In this document: positions 13,507 to 21,820 of the stretch, piece by piece
How positions within the stretch are numbered: position 1 is the stretch's first letter
Layout: each line of letters starts with the position of its first letter
IMG/VR virus record: IMGVR_UViG_3300026552_000002
Location: 1 to 64,000 of that record
DNA length: 64,000 bases
Source of the DNA: a virus
Reading direction: 5' to 3' (one strand)
Translations under genes and position numbers: made by a program
Notes under the pieces: generated by a model
Databases searched by the model: none
The model's input: only the letters and a program-made list of their open reading frames with translations
Told to the model about the DNA's origin: nothing

Positions 13507-15069
13507 CTACGTACCTCGGATGTCCGCTGCGGCGTCGATCGTGGCGACCGCGGGGGCCAGGTCGATCGTGTCTACCGACGTCCCCAGGTCGATAGCACCG
13601 TCGGCGGCTGACAGATCGATCTCCGCGGTGGTCGGCTGAGCCAGATCCGGCGGGGGAGCCACCGACACCGCCACGTCGAGCGTGGTCACCACGACGTTGG
13701 TTGGCAGCACGTCGAGCACGACCGGCGCCAGGTCGAGGCTGAAGATTGTGACGAGCTGCCCCGTGCCGGCAAGGGTGATGGACGCAGCGGCGCCCAGCGC
13801 CGGCACGGGTGTGGTCAGCACGCTGGCTCCGGCGAAAGTCACCACACCGAGCTCGGTGAGCTTCGCGCCGCCGGCGGTCAGCGTCCCTAGGCCGAGCATG
13901 GCCAGACCGGGCCCAGCCGCGCCGGTCGCGCTCAGCGACCCCGCGCCGGCGAGAAACGTCGTGGATCCGGATGTCGCGGTGTCGGTGAGCGTCCCCGCCC
14001 CGGTAAGGGTGACGGTGGCTTTCTCCGCCAGGGTGGGCGTGTCTGCCAGGGAGCCGGACCCGGCCAAGGCAACGGCCCCGGTCTCGGTCTGGGTAGCCGC
14101 GGCGGTCAGCGAGCTGGCCCCCGCGAGGTTGACCACCCCGGTCCAGGTGGTCGGTGGAATCGCGGTCAGCGCGCCCGAGCCGGCCAGTGCTGCCGTGGCG
14201 GTTTCGGTCTGTGCCGGCCCCGCGGTCAGCGCGCTGGACCCGACCAGGCTGACGGTTCCGGACCAGTTCGCCGGCAGTGTTGCGGTGAGCGCGCCCGCAC
14301 CGGCCAGCGATGCCGCGGTGGTCTCGGTCAGTGCGGCCGAGTCACTGAGACTGCCCGCGCCGGCGAGACTCACCGCGGCCGTGGCCGTGAGTGTGGCCGC
14401 ATCAGTCAGACTGCCGCTGCCGGCAAGCGCGGCGCTGCCGGACTGGCCACTCTTGAGTTCGATACCGACGATCGCCGACTGCTCGCCCGTCGGCGCACTC
14501 AACCCGGCCGTCTTCGCTCCCGCCGGCCCGGTGTCGCTGTAGTACGCGGAGTACACCGTGTACTGGGAGGCGATGTTGTTGTAGAGCTCGCTTGTCGCCG
14601 CGACGTTGACGGTCAGCCAGGTGCCCGGACCGACGATCGCGTTCCAGTCGCCGATGCCGACCACCAGCGCAGAGTTGGCGCCTTGGGTGGTGATCGGCAG
14701 TGACGGGGTGGTGTTCGCCGCGTGGTTCTGGGCGCTAGCACCGAGTGCCGATACGCCGGAGAACCGGTACACCATCACGCCGAAATCCAGGCCACCGCCA
14801 GCGCTGGACAGTGACAGCGTGAATGTCTGACTCGTCGAGCTGGTGGCGGTCCACAGTCGGGTGTAGCAGTAGGACGAGACGGCCACCGTCTGTTGCAGGG
14901 TGTAGCTCAGCCCGCCACCCGTCGGGGTGCCCAGCGTGGTGCCGCTGTCCTGGCTGATGCCGATGACGACGAGGGTGTCCCCTGCGGTAGCCGTGATCGA
15001 CACCGTCTTGGGGCTGGTGGTCGTGTTCCACGCCGACTGGGAGAAGCTCTGAAAGGTCGGCGGTGCCAT
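13507..15069 (-). CDS. Repeat-rich tail fibre protein
   Basis: 520 residues, ATG 15069. The N-terminal domain (about 1-205) is a beta-sandwich-like module (FQSFSQSAWNTTTSPKTVSI to VGIELKSG). Next come about ten imperfect repeats of 19-26 residues (about 210-445) around the unit LAGAGSLTD, and an Asp/Ile/Ala-rich C-terminus. Such Ala/Gly/Thr/Ser repeats fit an extended fibre. Its start lies 5 nt past the stop of the upstream tail gene, so the genes are coupled. It is the most probable candidate for a long receptor-contacting fibre in this virion. The repeats could change length by slippage or recombination. Confidence 0.75.
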   Translation of the reverse strand: MAPPTFQSFSQSAWNTTTSPKTVSITATAGDTLVVIGISQDSGTTLGTPTGGGLSYTLQQTVAVSSYCYTRLWTATSSTSQTFTLSLSSAGGGLDFGVMVYRFSGVSALGASAQNHAANTTPSLPITTQGANSALVVGIGDWNAIVGPGTWLTVNVAATSELYNNIASQYTVYSAYYSDTGPAGAKTAGLSAPTGEQSAIVGIELKSGQSGSAALAGSGSLTDAATLTATAAVSLAGAGSLSDSAALTETTAASLAGAGALTATLPANWSGTVSLVGSSALTAGPAQTETATAALAGSGALTAIPPTTWTGVVNLAGASSLTAAATQTETGAVALAGSGSLADTPTLAEKATVTLTGAGTLTDTATSGSTTFLAGAGSLSATGAAGPGLAMLGLGTLTAGGAKLTELGVVTFAGASVLTTPVPALGAAASITLAGTGQLVTIFSLDLAPVVLDVLPTNVVVTTLDVAVSVAPPPDLAQPTTAEIDLSAADGAIDLGTSVDTIDLAPAVATIDAAADIRGT

Positions 15070-15073
15070 CGCG

Positions 15074-15424
15074 CTACGACAGGGATGCGGTAATCGCGCC
15101 GGCCGCGAACGACAAGGTGTCGCCCGAGGCCGTCGTGCGACTGGCGGAGAGGTTCCCGAACCACCGTCGCACTGGCGTGGCCTCGCTGCCCCAGATGTCG
15201 ATGCCGGTCACGGTGACCGCGGGCATTGAGGTGAAGGACACGGCCGCCGAGTTGGAGGTCGAGCCGGCCGACGCGGCAGAGAAGGTCACGGACTGTCGGG
15301 CGTAGCTGCCACCGGTTACCTCGGTTCCCGCGGCCGTGGCCGAACCTGTCGCGGTCACCAAAGCCACCTTGAGTGGCGTCGTGGGTCCGGTGAAAGCGGT
15401 ACCGGTACCGAGCGAACCATTCAA
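15074..15424 (-). CDS. Small beta-rich tail protein
   Basis: The canonical start TTG 15424 gives 116 residues. The frame extends to a GTC at 15460 that has GAGGTG 5 nt upstream and adds VANIVQVEANNI, which resembles the N-terminus of related actinophage tail proteins. So the true start may be non-canonical. Residues 30-75 (GTEVTGGSYARQSVTFSAAS) are typical of a small phage tail/structural family. It stands between the GH172 protein and the fibre. Confidence 0.65.
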   Translation of the reverse strand: MNGSLGTGTAFTGPTTPLKVALVTATGSATAAGTEVTGGSYARQSVTFSAASAGSTSNSAAVSFTSMPAVTVTGIDIWGSEATPVRRWFGNLSASRTTASGDTLSFAAGAITASLS

Positions 15425-15469
15425 TATGTTGTTCGCTTCGACCTGAACGATATTCGCGACCGAATCACC

Positions 15470-15688
15470 TCACCATTCCTTGGGCGGCAGGCTCACCAGA
15501 TGCTCACGCAACTCGTCACCTCTGGCTCCATTCGCCCCTTTGACTTGATCCGCACATACTGCGCAACCGGTGGCGGCTTCGTGGCAGTCCATGTGCCAGG
15601 TGACCTCGGAGCCGTCAGCGGTGGCGATCACGTGCCGCGGGTGATCATCGGACTTTTCGCACCCGATACAGGTCCGAATGGGATGCAC
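15470..15688 (-). CDS. Small zinc-binding protein, 72 aa
   Basis: GTG 15688 is preferred because AAGGGGCGA precedes it; an ORF start at 15736 lacks a site. The sequence VHPIRTCIGC, DDHPRH, HMDCH and CAVC gives four Cys plus His ligands for one or two zincs. Proteins with this HPIRTCIGC opening are frequent among actinophage late genes. Role unknown. Confidence 0.65.
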   Translation of the reverse strand: MHPIRTCIGCEKSDDHPRHVIATADGSEVTWHMDCHEAATGCAVCADQVKGANGARGDELREHLVSLPPKEW

Positions 15689-15698
15689 GACTCGCCCC

Positions 15699-16640
15699 TT
15701 ACTGGTAGTACAGAACCGCCCAGCAGAACCGGTCACCGGTGATACATGCTGGCTCGGTCAGCACCTGGAACTGGCAGGAGGTGTTGAAGGAAACGCCGCC
15801 CCACTTGCTCCAGAAGTCGGTGACCATACCGACCACGTGGGGCTGGTTGGCCGGCTTGTCCGTGCCGACATAGGAGTGGAAGCTGGTGCCGTAATCCGCC
15901 CAGCCCTCGAAGTACCAGGCGCTGTCGTACCAATCCTCGGTACCCGTCGCCTGAATGCTCGGACTCGTTTCGCCATCGATGTAGAAAGCGAAGTTACGCT
16001 CCATCCAGGAGTCCTGGTTTGTCGAGTTCGGCGACAGGGTGGCGGCGTCGACACCGCCGACCTGGGAATGATAGACGACCCAGCCGGGGCCCCCGGTGAC
16101 GTTGGCCAGGGTGGTCGTGTCGCCGGCAGCGCGAGTGACGAGCTGGTCGGCGTAGCGGGCGCCCTGGCAGCGCAGACGCTTGCCGCCGGCCTGGTCGACC
16201 GAGTACAGCTCGTAGGTGCACATGCTGTAGACCCAGGCGGTCTGTGTCGTGCTGGGGTTGTAATAGGCCACCTTGATGCGTGTCCCGAAAGGCATCGGGA
16301 ACGTCATTAGCCAGCCGGTGTTGTAGTTGGTCGAATTGATTTCCACATGCATGTGCGTGCACGAGTGGGTTCCGGTATGGGCACCAGCTCCCCAATGAGT
16401 GGCGAACAGCGTGCCCATATCAATATCGATACTCGGGCTGGTCGCCCCGTCGTAATAGACACGCAGCCGGCCGTCCAGCGCCGGACCGTTTCCGCCACCG
16501 AGCGCCATCCAAACAGAAACCACGTTGCCAGGGCCGGCAATGTCGAGCAGGGTCTGCTCGGTCTGATAGCCGACCTGAACGTTTTCCACCTTGGCGAGGT
16601 AGAGCCGGTCGTCTCGCAGGTCCGCAAGCGGGTTCGTCAG
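15699..16640 (-). CDS. DUF2961/GH172-family protein, probable tail-borne arabinan hydrolase
   Basis: 313 residues from CTG 16640 (AAGGAG 5 nt upstream), giving an N-terminus LTNPLADLRDDRLYLAKVEN; the first canonical start is GTG 16589. The family signature GTEDWYDSAWYFEG lies at about 245-258, and the protein has the beta-jellyroll pattern of DUF2961. GH172 members include D-arabinofuranosidases and difructose-anhydride enzymes, and some degrade mycobacterial D-arabinan. A virion or lysis enzyme of this type could open arabinogalactan of the host wall. It sits between the holin and tail-fibre genes. Family membership is fairly sure; the substrate is inferred. Confidence 0.8.
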   Translation of the reverse strand: MTNPLADLRDDRLYLAKVENVQVGYQTEQTLLDIAGPGNVVSVWMALGGGNGPALDGRLRVYYDGATSPSIDIDMGTLFATHWGAGAHTGTHSCTHMHVEINSTNYNTGWLMTFPMPFGTRIKVAYYNPSTTQTAWVYSMCTYELYSVDQAGGKRLRCQGARYADQLVTRAAGDTTTLANVTGGPGWVVYHSQVGGVDAATLSPNSTNQDSWMERNFAFYIDGETSPSIQATGTEDWYDSAWYFEGWADYGTSFHSYVGTDKPANQPHVVGMVTDFWSKWGGVSFNTSCQFQVLTEPACITGDRFCWAVLYYQ

Positions 16641-16915
16641 AAATTCTCCTTATCCATACGGTGTACGCCGGATGTCTGGGTGGGCCTGATGACCTCGGCC
16701 TGGTCAGCCAGCTTGCGTTCAGTGATCTTGTTCACGACGACACCATGGGTGACGGCGACGATGACGCCGAGAATCGCGGTCAGCAGCGTCTGCAGCGCAT
16801 TCGACAGGCTGGTGTTGAGGATGCCGACGGTGCCGCCGATGGCGACGAGTGCCGCGAGCACGCTCACCACACCTTGGGGTGTCTTGAACGCATCCGTGAT
16901 GACCTTGATGTTCAT
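16637..16915 (-). CDS. Holin
   Basis: 92 residues, ATG 16915 after AAAGGGG. Two membrane helices (about residues 16-32 and 42-62) with a short turn and a polar C-terminal tail fit a class II holin that forms membrane lesions to release the lysins. It is directly downstream of the lysin gene and overlaps the following gene by 4 nt. Confidence 0.8.
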   Translation of the reverse strand: MNIKVITDAFKTPQGVVSVLAALVAIGGTVGILNTSLSNALQTLLTAILGVIVAVTHGVVVNKITERKLADQAEVIRPTQTSGVHRMDKENF

Positions 16916-16926
16916 GTGCGCCCCTT

Positions 16927-17820
16927 TCAGGAACTACTGGACTTGTGCAGCACCGCGAGCAGGGCGGTGACGATGGCTTCGGGCAGGCCGGCGGCAATCA
17001 GCGCCTGGGCGTCCACGCTGGGGGTGCTTTCGGCCTTGATGGCGGCGAGCAGCTCACCCTCGGCGGTGCCCACGGCGGCGGCCAGGGTGGCAAGCTCGGC
17101 GCGCATCGACACGACGTGGCCGTACAGGGTGTCCAGGGCGGGGCGCTGGTCCGGGGTGGCACGAGTGGCGAGGTCGATCCTGCTGTTGACTTCGCGGTCG
17201 ATCTCGCGGATGTAGTTGAGCAAAGTGAAGGTGGTGTCGGCGGTGTCGATGGGGGCGTACCGGTAGCTGGGCCAGCCGGGGTATTGGCCGTCGACCGCGT
17301 TGGGGCCGGCGTGCTGCTGGTAGATCGAGGCCAGCTCGGCCATATCGAGTCCTCCTTGATCCACACCGGGCCACACGTCGGCCACGTAGCTGGCGTCCCA
17401 ATCGGCCGTGTTCTGGTACTGCTTCGCGACGGCGGTGATTCCGTTGAGGGTGGGCAGTTCGGGGATGCCGTCGTAGTCGGCGATCCAGTAGTGCGGCTGC
17501 CCGACACCAGCATTCGCGAACGCGGCCTGCACCTCGGGCCAGGTCGAGAGGTTGCAGTAGACGGTGGGGTCCACATCGGACGCTCGGCGCATCCGCACCC
17601 AGCCCGGCGCCTCGTTCGGCGTGGCGTCGCCGGGTTCGACATCCAGCACGTGGCCATCGTTGGTGGTTGCGAACACGGCGATGCCGACCTGCACCGCGTG
17701 CGGGAATCGGGCCCAGTCGCCGGCCGACCAGCGGTAGTGGCCGTCGATGTAGCCGGCGACCATCTCCGCATCAGCGGGGATGGCGGCTGGGTCGACGGAG
17801 TCGTACATCGTCCGGGGCAT
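16927..17820 (-). CDS. Endolysin with GH25-like/DUF1906-like catalytic domain
   Basis: 297 residues. The N-terminal domain (about 1-165) is a TIM-barrel-like hydrolase with VAGYIDGHYRWS, GIAVFATTNDGHVLDVEPGDAT, PTVYCNLSTW and HYWIADYDG, the strand-end acidic pattern of GH25-like lysozymes seen in actinophage lysins. A helical C-terminal region (about 200-297) may bind wall or oligomerise. It would cut peptidoglycan glycan strands at the end of infection. It lies between the papain-like peptidase and the holin, so the host wall is attacked on two kinds of bond. Confidence 0.78.
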   Translation of the reverse strand: MPRTMYDSVDPAAIPADAEMVAGYIDGHYRWSAGDWARFPHAVQVGIAVFATTNDGHVLDVEPGDATPNEAPGWVRMRRASDVDPTVYCNLSTWPEVQAAFANAGVGQPHYWIADYDGIPELPTLNGITAVAKQYQNTADWDASYVADVWPGVDQGGLDMAELASIYQQHAGPNAVDGQYPGWPSYRYAPIDTADTTFTLLNYIREIDREVNSRIDLATRATPDQRPALDTLYGHVVSMRAELATLAAAVGTAEGELLAAIKAESTPSVDAQALIAAGLPEAIVTALLAVLHKSSSS

Positions 17821-17821
17821 G

Positions 17822-18571
17822 TCAGATCACCGGTTGGACGACGTCGCCGCCGAGGTGCAGCAACAGATCGAAGTCGTGCCAGCTCAACCAGAACGCGCCC
17901 TGGTTGCCCCAGGCGCTGCCCCAGGAGTTCCAGCCGCCAACGCGCTGGTTGTCCACGTCGAGGCTGTTGAGCTCGATCTCGTGGCCACCGGCCAAGCCGG
18001 AGTTCTCGTCCACGCTGATCGTGCCGTCGCCTGCCGGGGTGAACATGTTGTTGAACCAGGACACCCCAATAGCTACGGGCCCGACCATCAGCAGCCGCAG
18101 CGCGGTATGCAGGGAGCGGGTGTGGTGCCAGTCGTGGATCAAACCGTTGTTGACCAGTGCCTGCATCGCCCAGCCGCCGGTGGAGCCGGTGTCGTCGGTG
18201 GGCCACACGCCGGGGATCTGGGAATTGTCGAGGGTGGTTTCTTCGTGGTAGAGGCGAACCGCGTCGTCTTCTGTGTAGTTCCACTCCGGCTGGTGGAACG
18301 GTTCGGTCATCAATACGCCGAGCGCGGCGTTGGCGGTGCAGTTACCCAGCGCGGTCTGGCTCGGGTCGCCGCCGAGCGCTTCGATGACCTGCGGGTTGCA
18401 GTGGTTCTGGTCGAACGGCGCGCAGCTTCGCAAATGCTCGACGGACTTCAGTGGACGGAACCACGCTGCACGGAAGGCGTCGCGCTCGGGGTGCAGCGCG
18501 TCGGGGATCTGGTGACGGCCGAGCCGGTAAGGGGCATCGGGACGCTCGGCGAGATAGCGGAAGCTAGTCAG
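17822..18571 (-). CDS. Papain-like (C1A) cysteine peptidase in the lysis cassette
   Basis: 249 residues from CTG 18571, which stands 3 nt after AGGAGG; no canonical start gives a full protein with a site. The active-site elements are in papain order: oxyanion Gln72 and nucleophile Cys78 in QTALGNCTANAA, His197 in LAGGHEIEL, and Asn215 in WNSWGSAWGNQGAFWLSW. It probably acts as a peptidoglycan amidase or peptidase partner to the GH25-like lysin, or processes virion proteins. The former is favoured by position. A true C1A fold is less common for endolysins than CHAP or NlpC/P60. Confidence 0.78.
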   Translation of the reverse strand: MTSFRYLAERPDAPYRLGRHQIPDALHPERDAFRAAWFRPLKSVEHLRSCAPFDQNHCNPQVIEALGGDPSQTALGNCTANAALGVLMTEPFHQPEWNYTEDDAVRLYHEETTLDNSQIPGVWPTDDTGSTGGWAMQALVNNGLIHDWHHTRSLHTALRLLMVGPVAIGVSWFNNMFTPAGDGTISVDENSGLAGGHEIELNSLDVDNQRVGGWNSWGSAWGNQGAFWLSWHDFDLLLHLGGDVVQPVI

Positions 18572-18749
18572 AATCCTCCTGGATGTTGGCGACGTGGGCG
18601 TGCAGCTCGTCGAGCTTGGTACGGACGTGTTCGCGGTATCGTTCGGCGCGTTTGAGATGTGGGCGAATCTTCCAGAACCACACGGCAACCCCGCAGAGGA
18701 TGGAAGCGACGATGTTGGGCCACACCTGGTCGACGAACCAGGCCCACAT
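18564..18749 (-). CDS. Small membrane protein with coiled-coil tail, holin/spanin-like, 61 aa
   Basis: ATG 18749 overlaps the previous stop (TGATG). One membrane helix (about 10-28, WPNIVASILCGVAVWFW) is followed by a charged helix (RAERYREHVRTKLDELHAHV) that could form a coiled coil. With the preceding gene it forms a pair of small membrane proteins at the head of the lysis cassette. They may be holin and antiholin, or envelope-disrupting partners. Confidence 0.65.
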   Translation of the reverse strand: MWAWFVDQVWPNIVASILCGVAVWFWKIRPHLKRAERYREHVRTKLDELHAHVANIQEDSD

Positions 18750-19042
18750 CAGCGCCCCCAGATTTGCCAGGCGGTCAGGCCGATGAGAACGATGGTGAGC
18801 AACACGGGGACGGCGTAACGGCGCCATTCGGTGCTCATCTGCCGCATCCGGTTCTGGTGGTCGAGTTCACGCTCAATGAGATCCACACGTCGGTGGAGGT
18901 CCTCGATCTCACGCCTGGCACGGTCGAGATCGTCGTGATCGGCCTTCGAGTCGAGGGCCTTGTTGATCTCTTCCATGCGGTTGCGGCCCATGGCCAACAG
19001 ATCCTTGAGGGTGTAGACGATGCTCGCCCCGTCGTCGGCCAT
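18749..19042 (-). CDS. Coiled-coil membrane protein of the lysis cassette, 97 aa
   Basis: A long amphipathic helix (about residues 15-65, with heptad pattern DRARREIEDLHRRVDLIERE) ends in one C-terminal membrane segment (about 75-93, VPVLLTIVLIGLTAWQIW). The start ATG overlaps the HNH gene stop. This layout resembles tail-anchored proteins encoded beside actinophage holins. The exact role is unknown. Confidence 0.65.
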   Translation of the reverse strand: MADDGASIVYTLKDLLAMGRNRMEEINKALDSKADHDDLDRARREIEDLHRRVDLIERELDHQNRMRQMSTEWRRYAVPVLLTIVLIGLTAWQIWGR

Positions 19043-19461
19043 CAGGTGATCAAGCCCGTCACGAACTTGGATGCCTCATAGTCGGCCGCCGCCGCGCAGT
19101 GCACGCCGCCGTGGCCGCGGTGATGCCAGCGGCACAACCACTGGAAGTTGGTCACGGACTCGACCCAGGCACCCACGTCGTCGGGGTTGGAGATGCCTGG
19201 GTAGACGTGTTCGAGCCGTGCGAAGTCGACGCCGTTGGTCAGGGCAAACTCGATGTGCGCGTGGTGCAACTCCAATGGGCCGTCGCAGTCGGAGTCGTCG
19301 TCGACCTCGTCGGCGAAGGCGCAGATCGCGCTGTTCACGGTGTGCCGGCGGTAGTGCTCGAAGTCCTTGTAGTGCGGGTCGTCTTCGCGGGGTCCGTGTT
19401 CGGGGTAGTGCATGATGTAGCGGTGGTGGGCGCCCTGCTCGTGCGCGGGGGTATCGGCCAC
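19042..19461 (-). CDS. HNH-type nuclease-like protein
   Basis: 139 residues, GTG 19461 after GGAGG. The motif pair CDGPLELHHAHIEFALTNG (about 58-76) and FQWLCRWHHRGHGGVHC (about 105-121) gives the His-Asn/His-His pattern and two Cys of a beta-beta-alpha metal finger. It may nick or cut DNA during packaging or act as a homing-type nuclease. HNH proteins usually neighbour the terminase, whereas this one sits between the tail and lysis genes. Confidence 0.7.
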   Translation of the reverse strand: MADTPAHEQGAHHRYIMHYPEHGPREDDPHYKDFEHYRRHTVNSAICAFADEVDDDSDCDGPLELHHAHIEFALTNGVDFARLEHVYPGISNPDDVGAWVESVTNFQWLCRWHHRGHGGVHCAAAADYEASKFVTGLIT

Positions 19462-19468
19462 AAACCTC

Positions 19469-21334
19469 CTACAGCTCGGTGACGCCGGTCGGTGGCCACA
19501 GCCCCGAACTCGGCCAAGTGGTGCTGGAGTAGTCCGGCACGGCGGAGTAGTTGACCGCGGCGGCGCTCGCGTTCAGCGAGCCGTCCGCGAGCGCCGTGGA
19601 TTCGGCGACGCCGAGCAGCCGGGCGTCCGGGGTGGTGGCGTACGCCAGGGTGGTGATGCGGTTACCGCCGTCTTCCCAGGTGTGCCATGGTTGGCTGTTC
19701 GCCGTGAGGTCGAAGACTTGGATGGGGATGTCCTGGTAGAAGCCGCCCACGGCCGTCCAGGTGCCGCTGCCGCCGCGCGCACGGGTTTGGGCGACCGGAT
19801 TGCCCGGAAACACTTGGTGGTCGAGCACACTGCGCAGGTAGTTGTTGGCATCCCCGCCCTGCTGGGCCAACACCAGGTGATAGGTAGCCCCGTCGCGCAG
19901 TCCGTCGGTGGGAAGCGGCACGGAGATCCGGGGCATTTGATAGATGGTGCTGGTGACGAAGTTGGCCGCGAAGAACCAGTACATCTGCCACTGACCGAGA
20001 CCGCTCTGGAAGCAGGCGATGGGGTTGTAGATGTTCGTGGCGGTCTGTCCCTGCCAGGTGGTGGACAGTCCGGACGGCCCGGCGCTCAGCGACATCATGT
20101 TGGGGCCGTTTGATCCTTGGGGGACCATGATGCCGCCGCCGACGGGTGTCGACAGTCCCACAGGGTTGGTGCCGGGGTAGAGGTCCACCGCCAGCGGCAA
20201 CGATGGTCCGGTGTTCCAGCCGCCGAGCGACCCATCAGCGTTGATGTTGGCGTAGTAGCAGGCGGTTGTGTCCGATCCGCTGCTGGTAATGCCGCCGGCG
20301 ACGACCAGGAGGTTGCCGGTGACCGCGGCGATCGGGTCCTCCAATGCCATCGGCAGTGGTGGTCCCGTGTTCCACGCGGTGATCTGTCCGTTCTGGACGG
20401 TGGCGTAGTAGACGGTGTTCAGGTTGTGGCCGCCGACGACATAGACGGTTTCGCCCCATGACGCGCACGCATGGAACACCAACGCCTGGGGTAACGCGGC
20501 CTGCGCTGTCCACGACTCCAGCTTGCCGGTGTTGGAGTCCCATGAGGCGACGAACACGTTGCTGGTGGCCACCCCGCCCACCAGGCCGCCGGCGACGACG
20601 AGGTAGTCCGGGGTGCAGGCCGCGCCGGGTTGTTCCGTCGGCACGGGCAGGCTGGGTTGGGGCACCGGGGGGCCGATGGAACTGGCGTCGGTGCCGCCCA
20701 GCCACTGGTTGACGAACACCATGCCGGTGACCACCGGGTTGGTGCCGCCGGTGTTGCCGCCCAGCGAGATGAAGTAGTTGCCGGACTGCACACAGCTTCC
20801 GTTGGCGGCGCCACCGTTGGCTCCAACCGCGGCGGACTTCCAGTTGTAGCTGAGGTAGGCGCCGTAGCGCAGGTCGTTGTACTGCGGCAGGGCCAACGGG
20901 CTGTCGGTGGGTTCGAGGTACAGGCCCGACGATGTCGCGGAGATGCCCTGGATCGCGGAGAACGCGTTGATCCACTTGGCTGGGACGCGGATCGTGTTGA
21001 GCAGGGTGCCAGGTGCGCCGCCGGAGTCGGTGTAGAGACTGACCTGCAGGTCCGCGCCGTCGCCCATGGGCAGCAGCGGGATGCCGATACGGCCGATCTG
21101 GTCGCCGGACAGCGGAAACGGCACGTCGTAGTCGTGCTGACTGAGATCGCACTGCCAGAAGCCGATCGGGTCGCCGACGCCCACACCCGTGCCAGCCGAG
21201 GGGGTGACCACCCTGTTGCCCTGGTAGATCACCGTCTGCGGATGGGTGGCCAGGTGCTGATTGACGTGTGCGCTCTTGTCGGTGCCGGAAGTGTCGCCGG
21301 GGAAGCCGTTGCGGGCGGCCTGCCATGTCGCCAC
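19469..21334 (-). CDS. Kelch-repeat tail protein
   Basis: 621 residues, GTG 21334 after GAGAGGAC. The middle (about 230-390) holds Kelch-like blades: LVVAGGLVGG...NVFVASWD, TVYVVGGHNLNTVYYATV and LLVVAGGI...TTACYYANI, each followed by a W-x-x-G/Lxx-LP element. These should form a beta-propeller. The flanks are beta-rich carbohydrate-binding-like modules. The C-terminal part (about 500-600) shares the W.TWEDGGNRITTLAY pattern with the protein of 22781-23518. Likely a receptor-binding or baseplate protein. Confidence 0.72.
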   Translation of the reverse strand: MATWQAARNGFPGDTSGTDKSAHVNQHLATHPQTVIYQGNRVVTPSAGTGVGVGDPIGFWQCDLSQHDYDVPFPLSGDQIGRIGIPLLPMGDGADLQVSLYTDSGGAPGTLLNTIRVPAKWINAFSAIQGISATSSGLYLEPTDSPLALPQYNDLRYGAYLSYNWKSAAVGANGGAANGSCVQSGNYFISLGGNTGGTNPVVTGMVFVNQWLGGTDASSIGPPVPQPSLPVPTEQPGAACTPDYLVVAGGLVGGVATSNVFVASWDSNTGKLESWTAQAALPQALVFHACASWGETVYVVGGHNLNTVYYATVQNGQITAWNTGPPLPMALEDPIAAVTGNLLVVAGGITSSGSDTTACYYANINADGSLGGWNTGPSLPLAVDLYPGTNPVGLSTPVGGGIMVPQGSNGPNMMSLSAGPSGLSTTWQGQTATNIYNPIACFQSGLGQWQMYWFFAANFVTSTIYQMPRISVPLPTDGLRDGATYHLVLAQQGGDANNYLRSVLDHQVFPGNPVAQTRARGGSGTWTAVGGFYQDIPIQVFDLTANSQPWHTWEDGGNRITTLAYATTPDARLLGVAESTALADGSLNASAAAVNYSAVPDYSSTTWPSSGLWPPTGVTEL

Positions 21335-21346
21335 GTCCTCTCCCCT

Positions 21347-21820
21347 CTATGCGTGGGCCCAGATGACGTCCAGGCGGGAATCCAGGTCGAGGTTGGCAGT
21401 GGCGGTCGAGCTGGCCACGCTGGTCCAGCCGTGCACCTCGACGTAGTCACCGACGGCGAGATACACCTGCACGGGTTTGCTGGCCACGGTGGGCCAGTCG
21501 CCGGAGGCCGCGGAGTCCTGCAGGGAGCCGGGGATGCGGTTTCCGTTGACCGCGAGCACCGTGGTTCGGAACCCCGTCGTCTGGGCGTTACTCCAGCACA
21601 CCACGCCGCTGATGTCGTACCAGCCGGGGATCAAGGCGACATACCGCGTGGGGGCCGCGATCGACCAGCCGCCGTAGGTGTCGGTGATGGTGACCTGCAT
21701 CGCGATCGGGGTCCAGGTCGAAGCCGGTACCGACTGGGTTGTGTACTGGCGGATCGCGGCGATGGGCTTGTGCAGCAACAGGTTGGTCTCGGCCAACAGC
21801 AAAACCTCGGTGGTGGCCAT
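21347..21820 (-). CDS. C1q-like minor tail protein, copy 3
   Basis: 157 residues. It aligns along its length with the next two genes: LxxLxxx..N-terminus, PTRYVALIPGWYDISGVV, NAQTTGFRTTVLAVNGN, VYLAVGDYVEV, and a C-terminal SRLDVIWAH. The GWYxIxG..W...GxR...LxVNG pattern is like C1q/TNF-type jelly-rolls that trimerise in phage tips. ATG overlaps the previous stop. Probably a receptor-binding tip protein. Confidence 0.7.
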   Translation of the reverse strand: MATTEVLLLAETNLLLHKPIAAIRQYTTQSVPASTWTPIAMQVTITDTYGGWSIAAPTRYVALIPGWYDISGVVCWSNAQTTGFRTTVLAVNGNRIPGSLQDSAASGDWPTVASKPVQVYLAVGDYVEVHGWTSVASSTATANLDLDSRLDVIWAHA

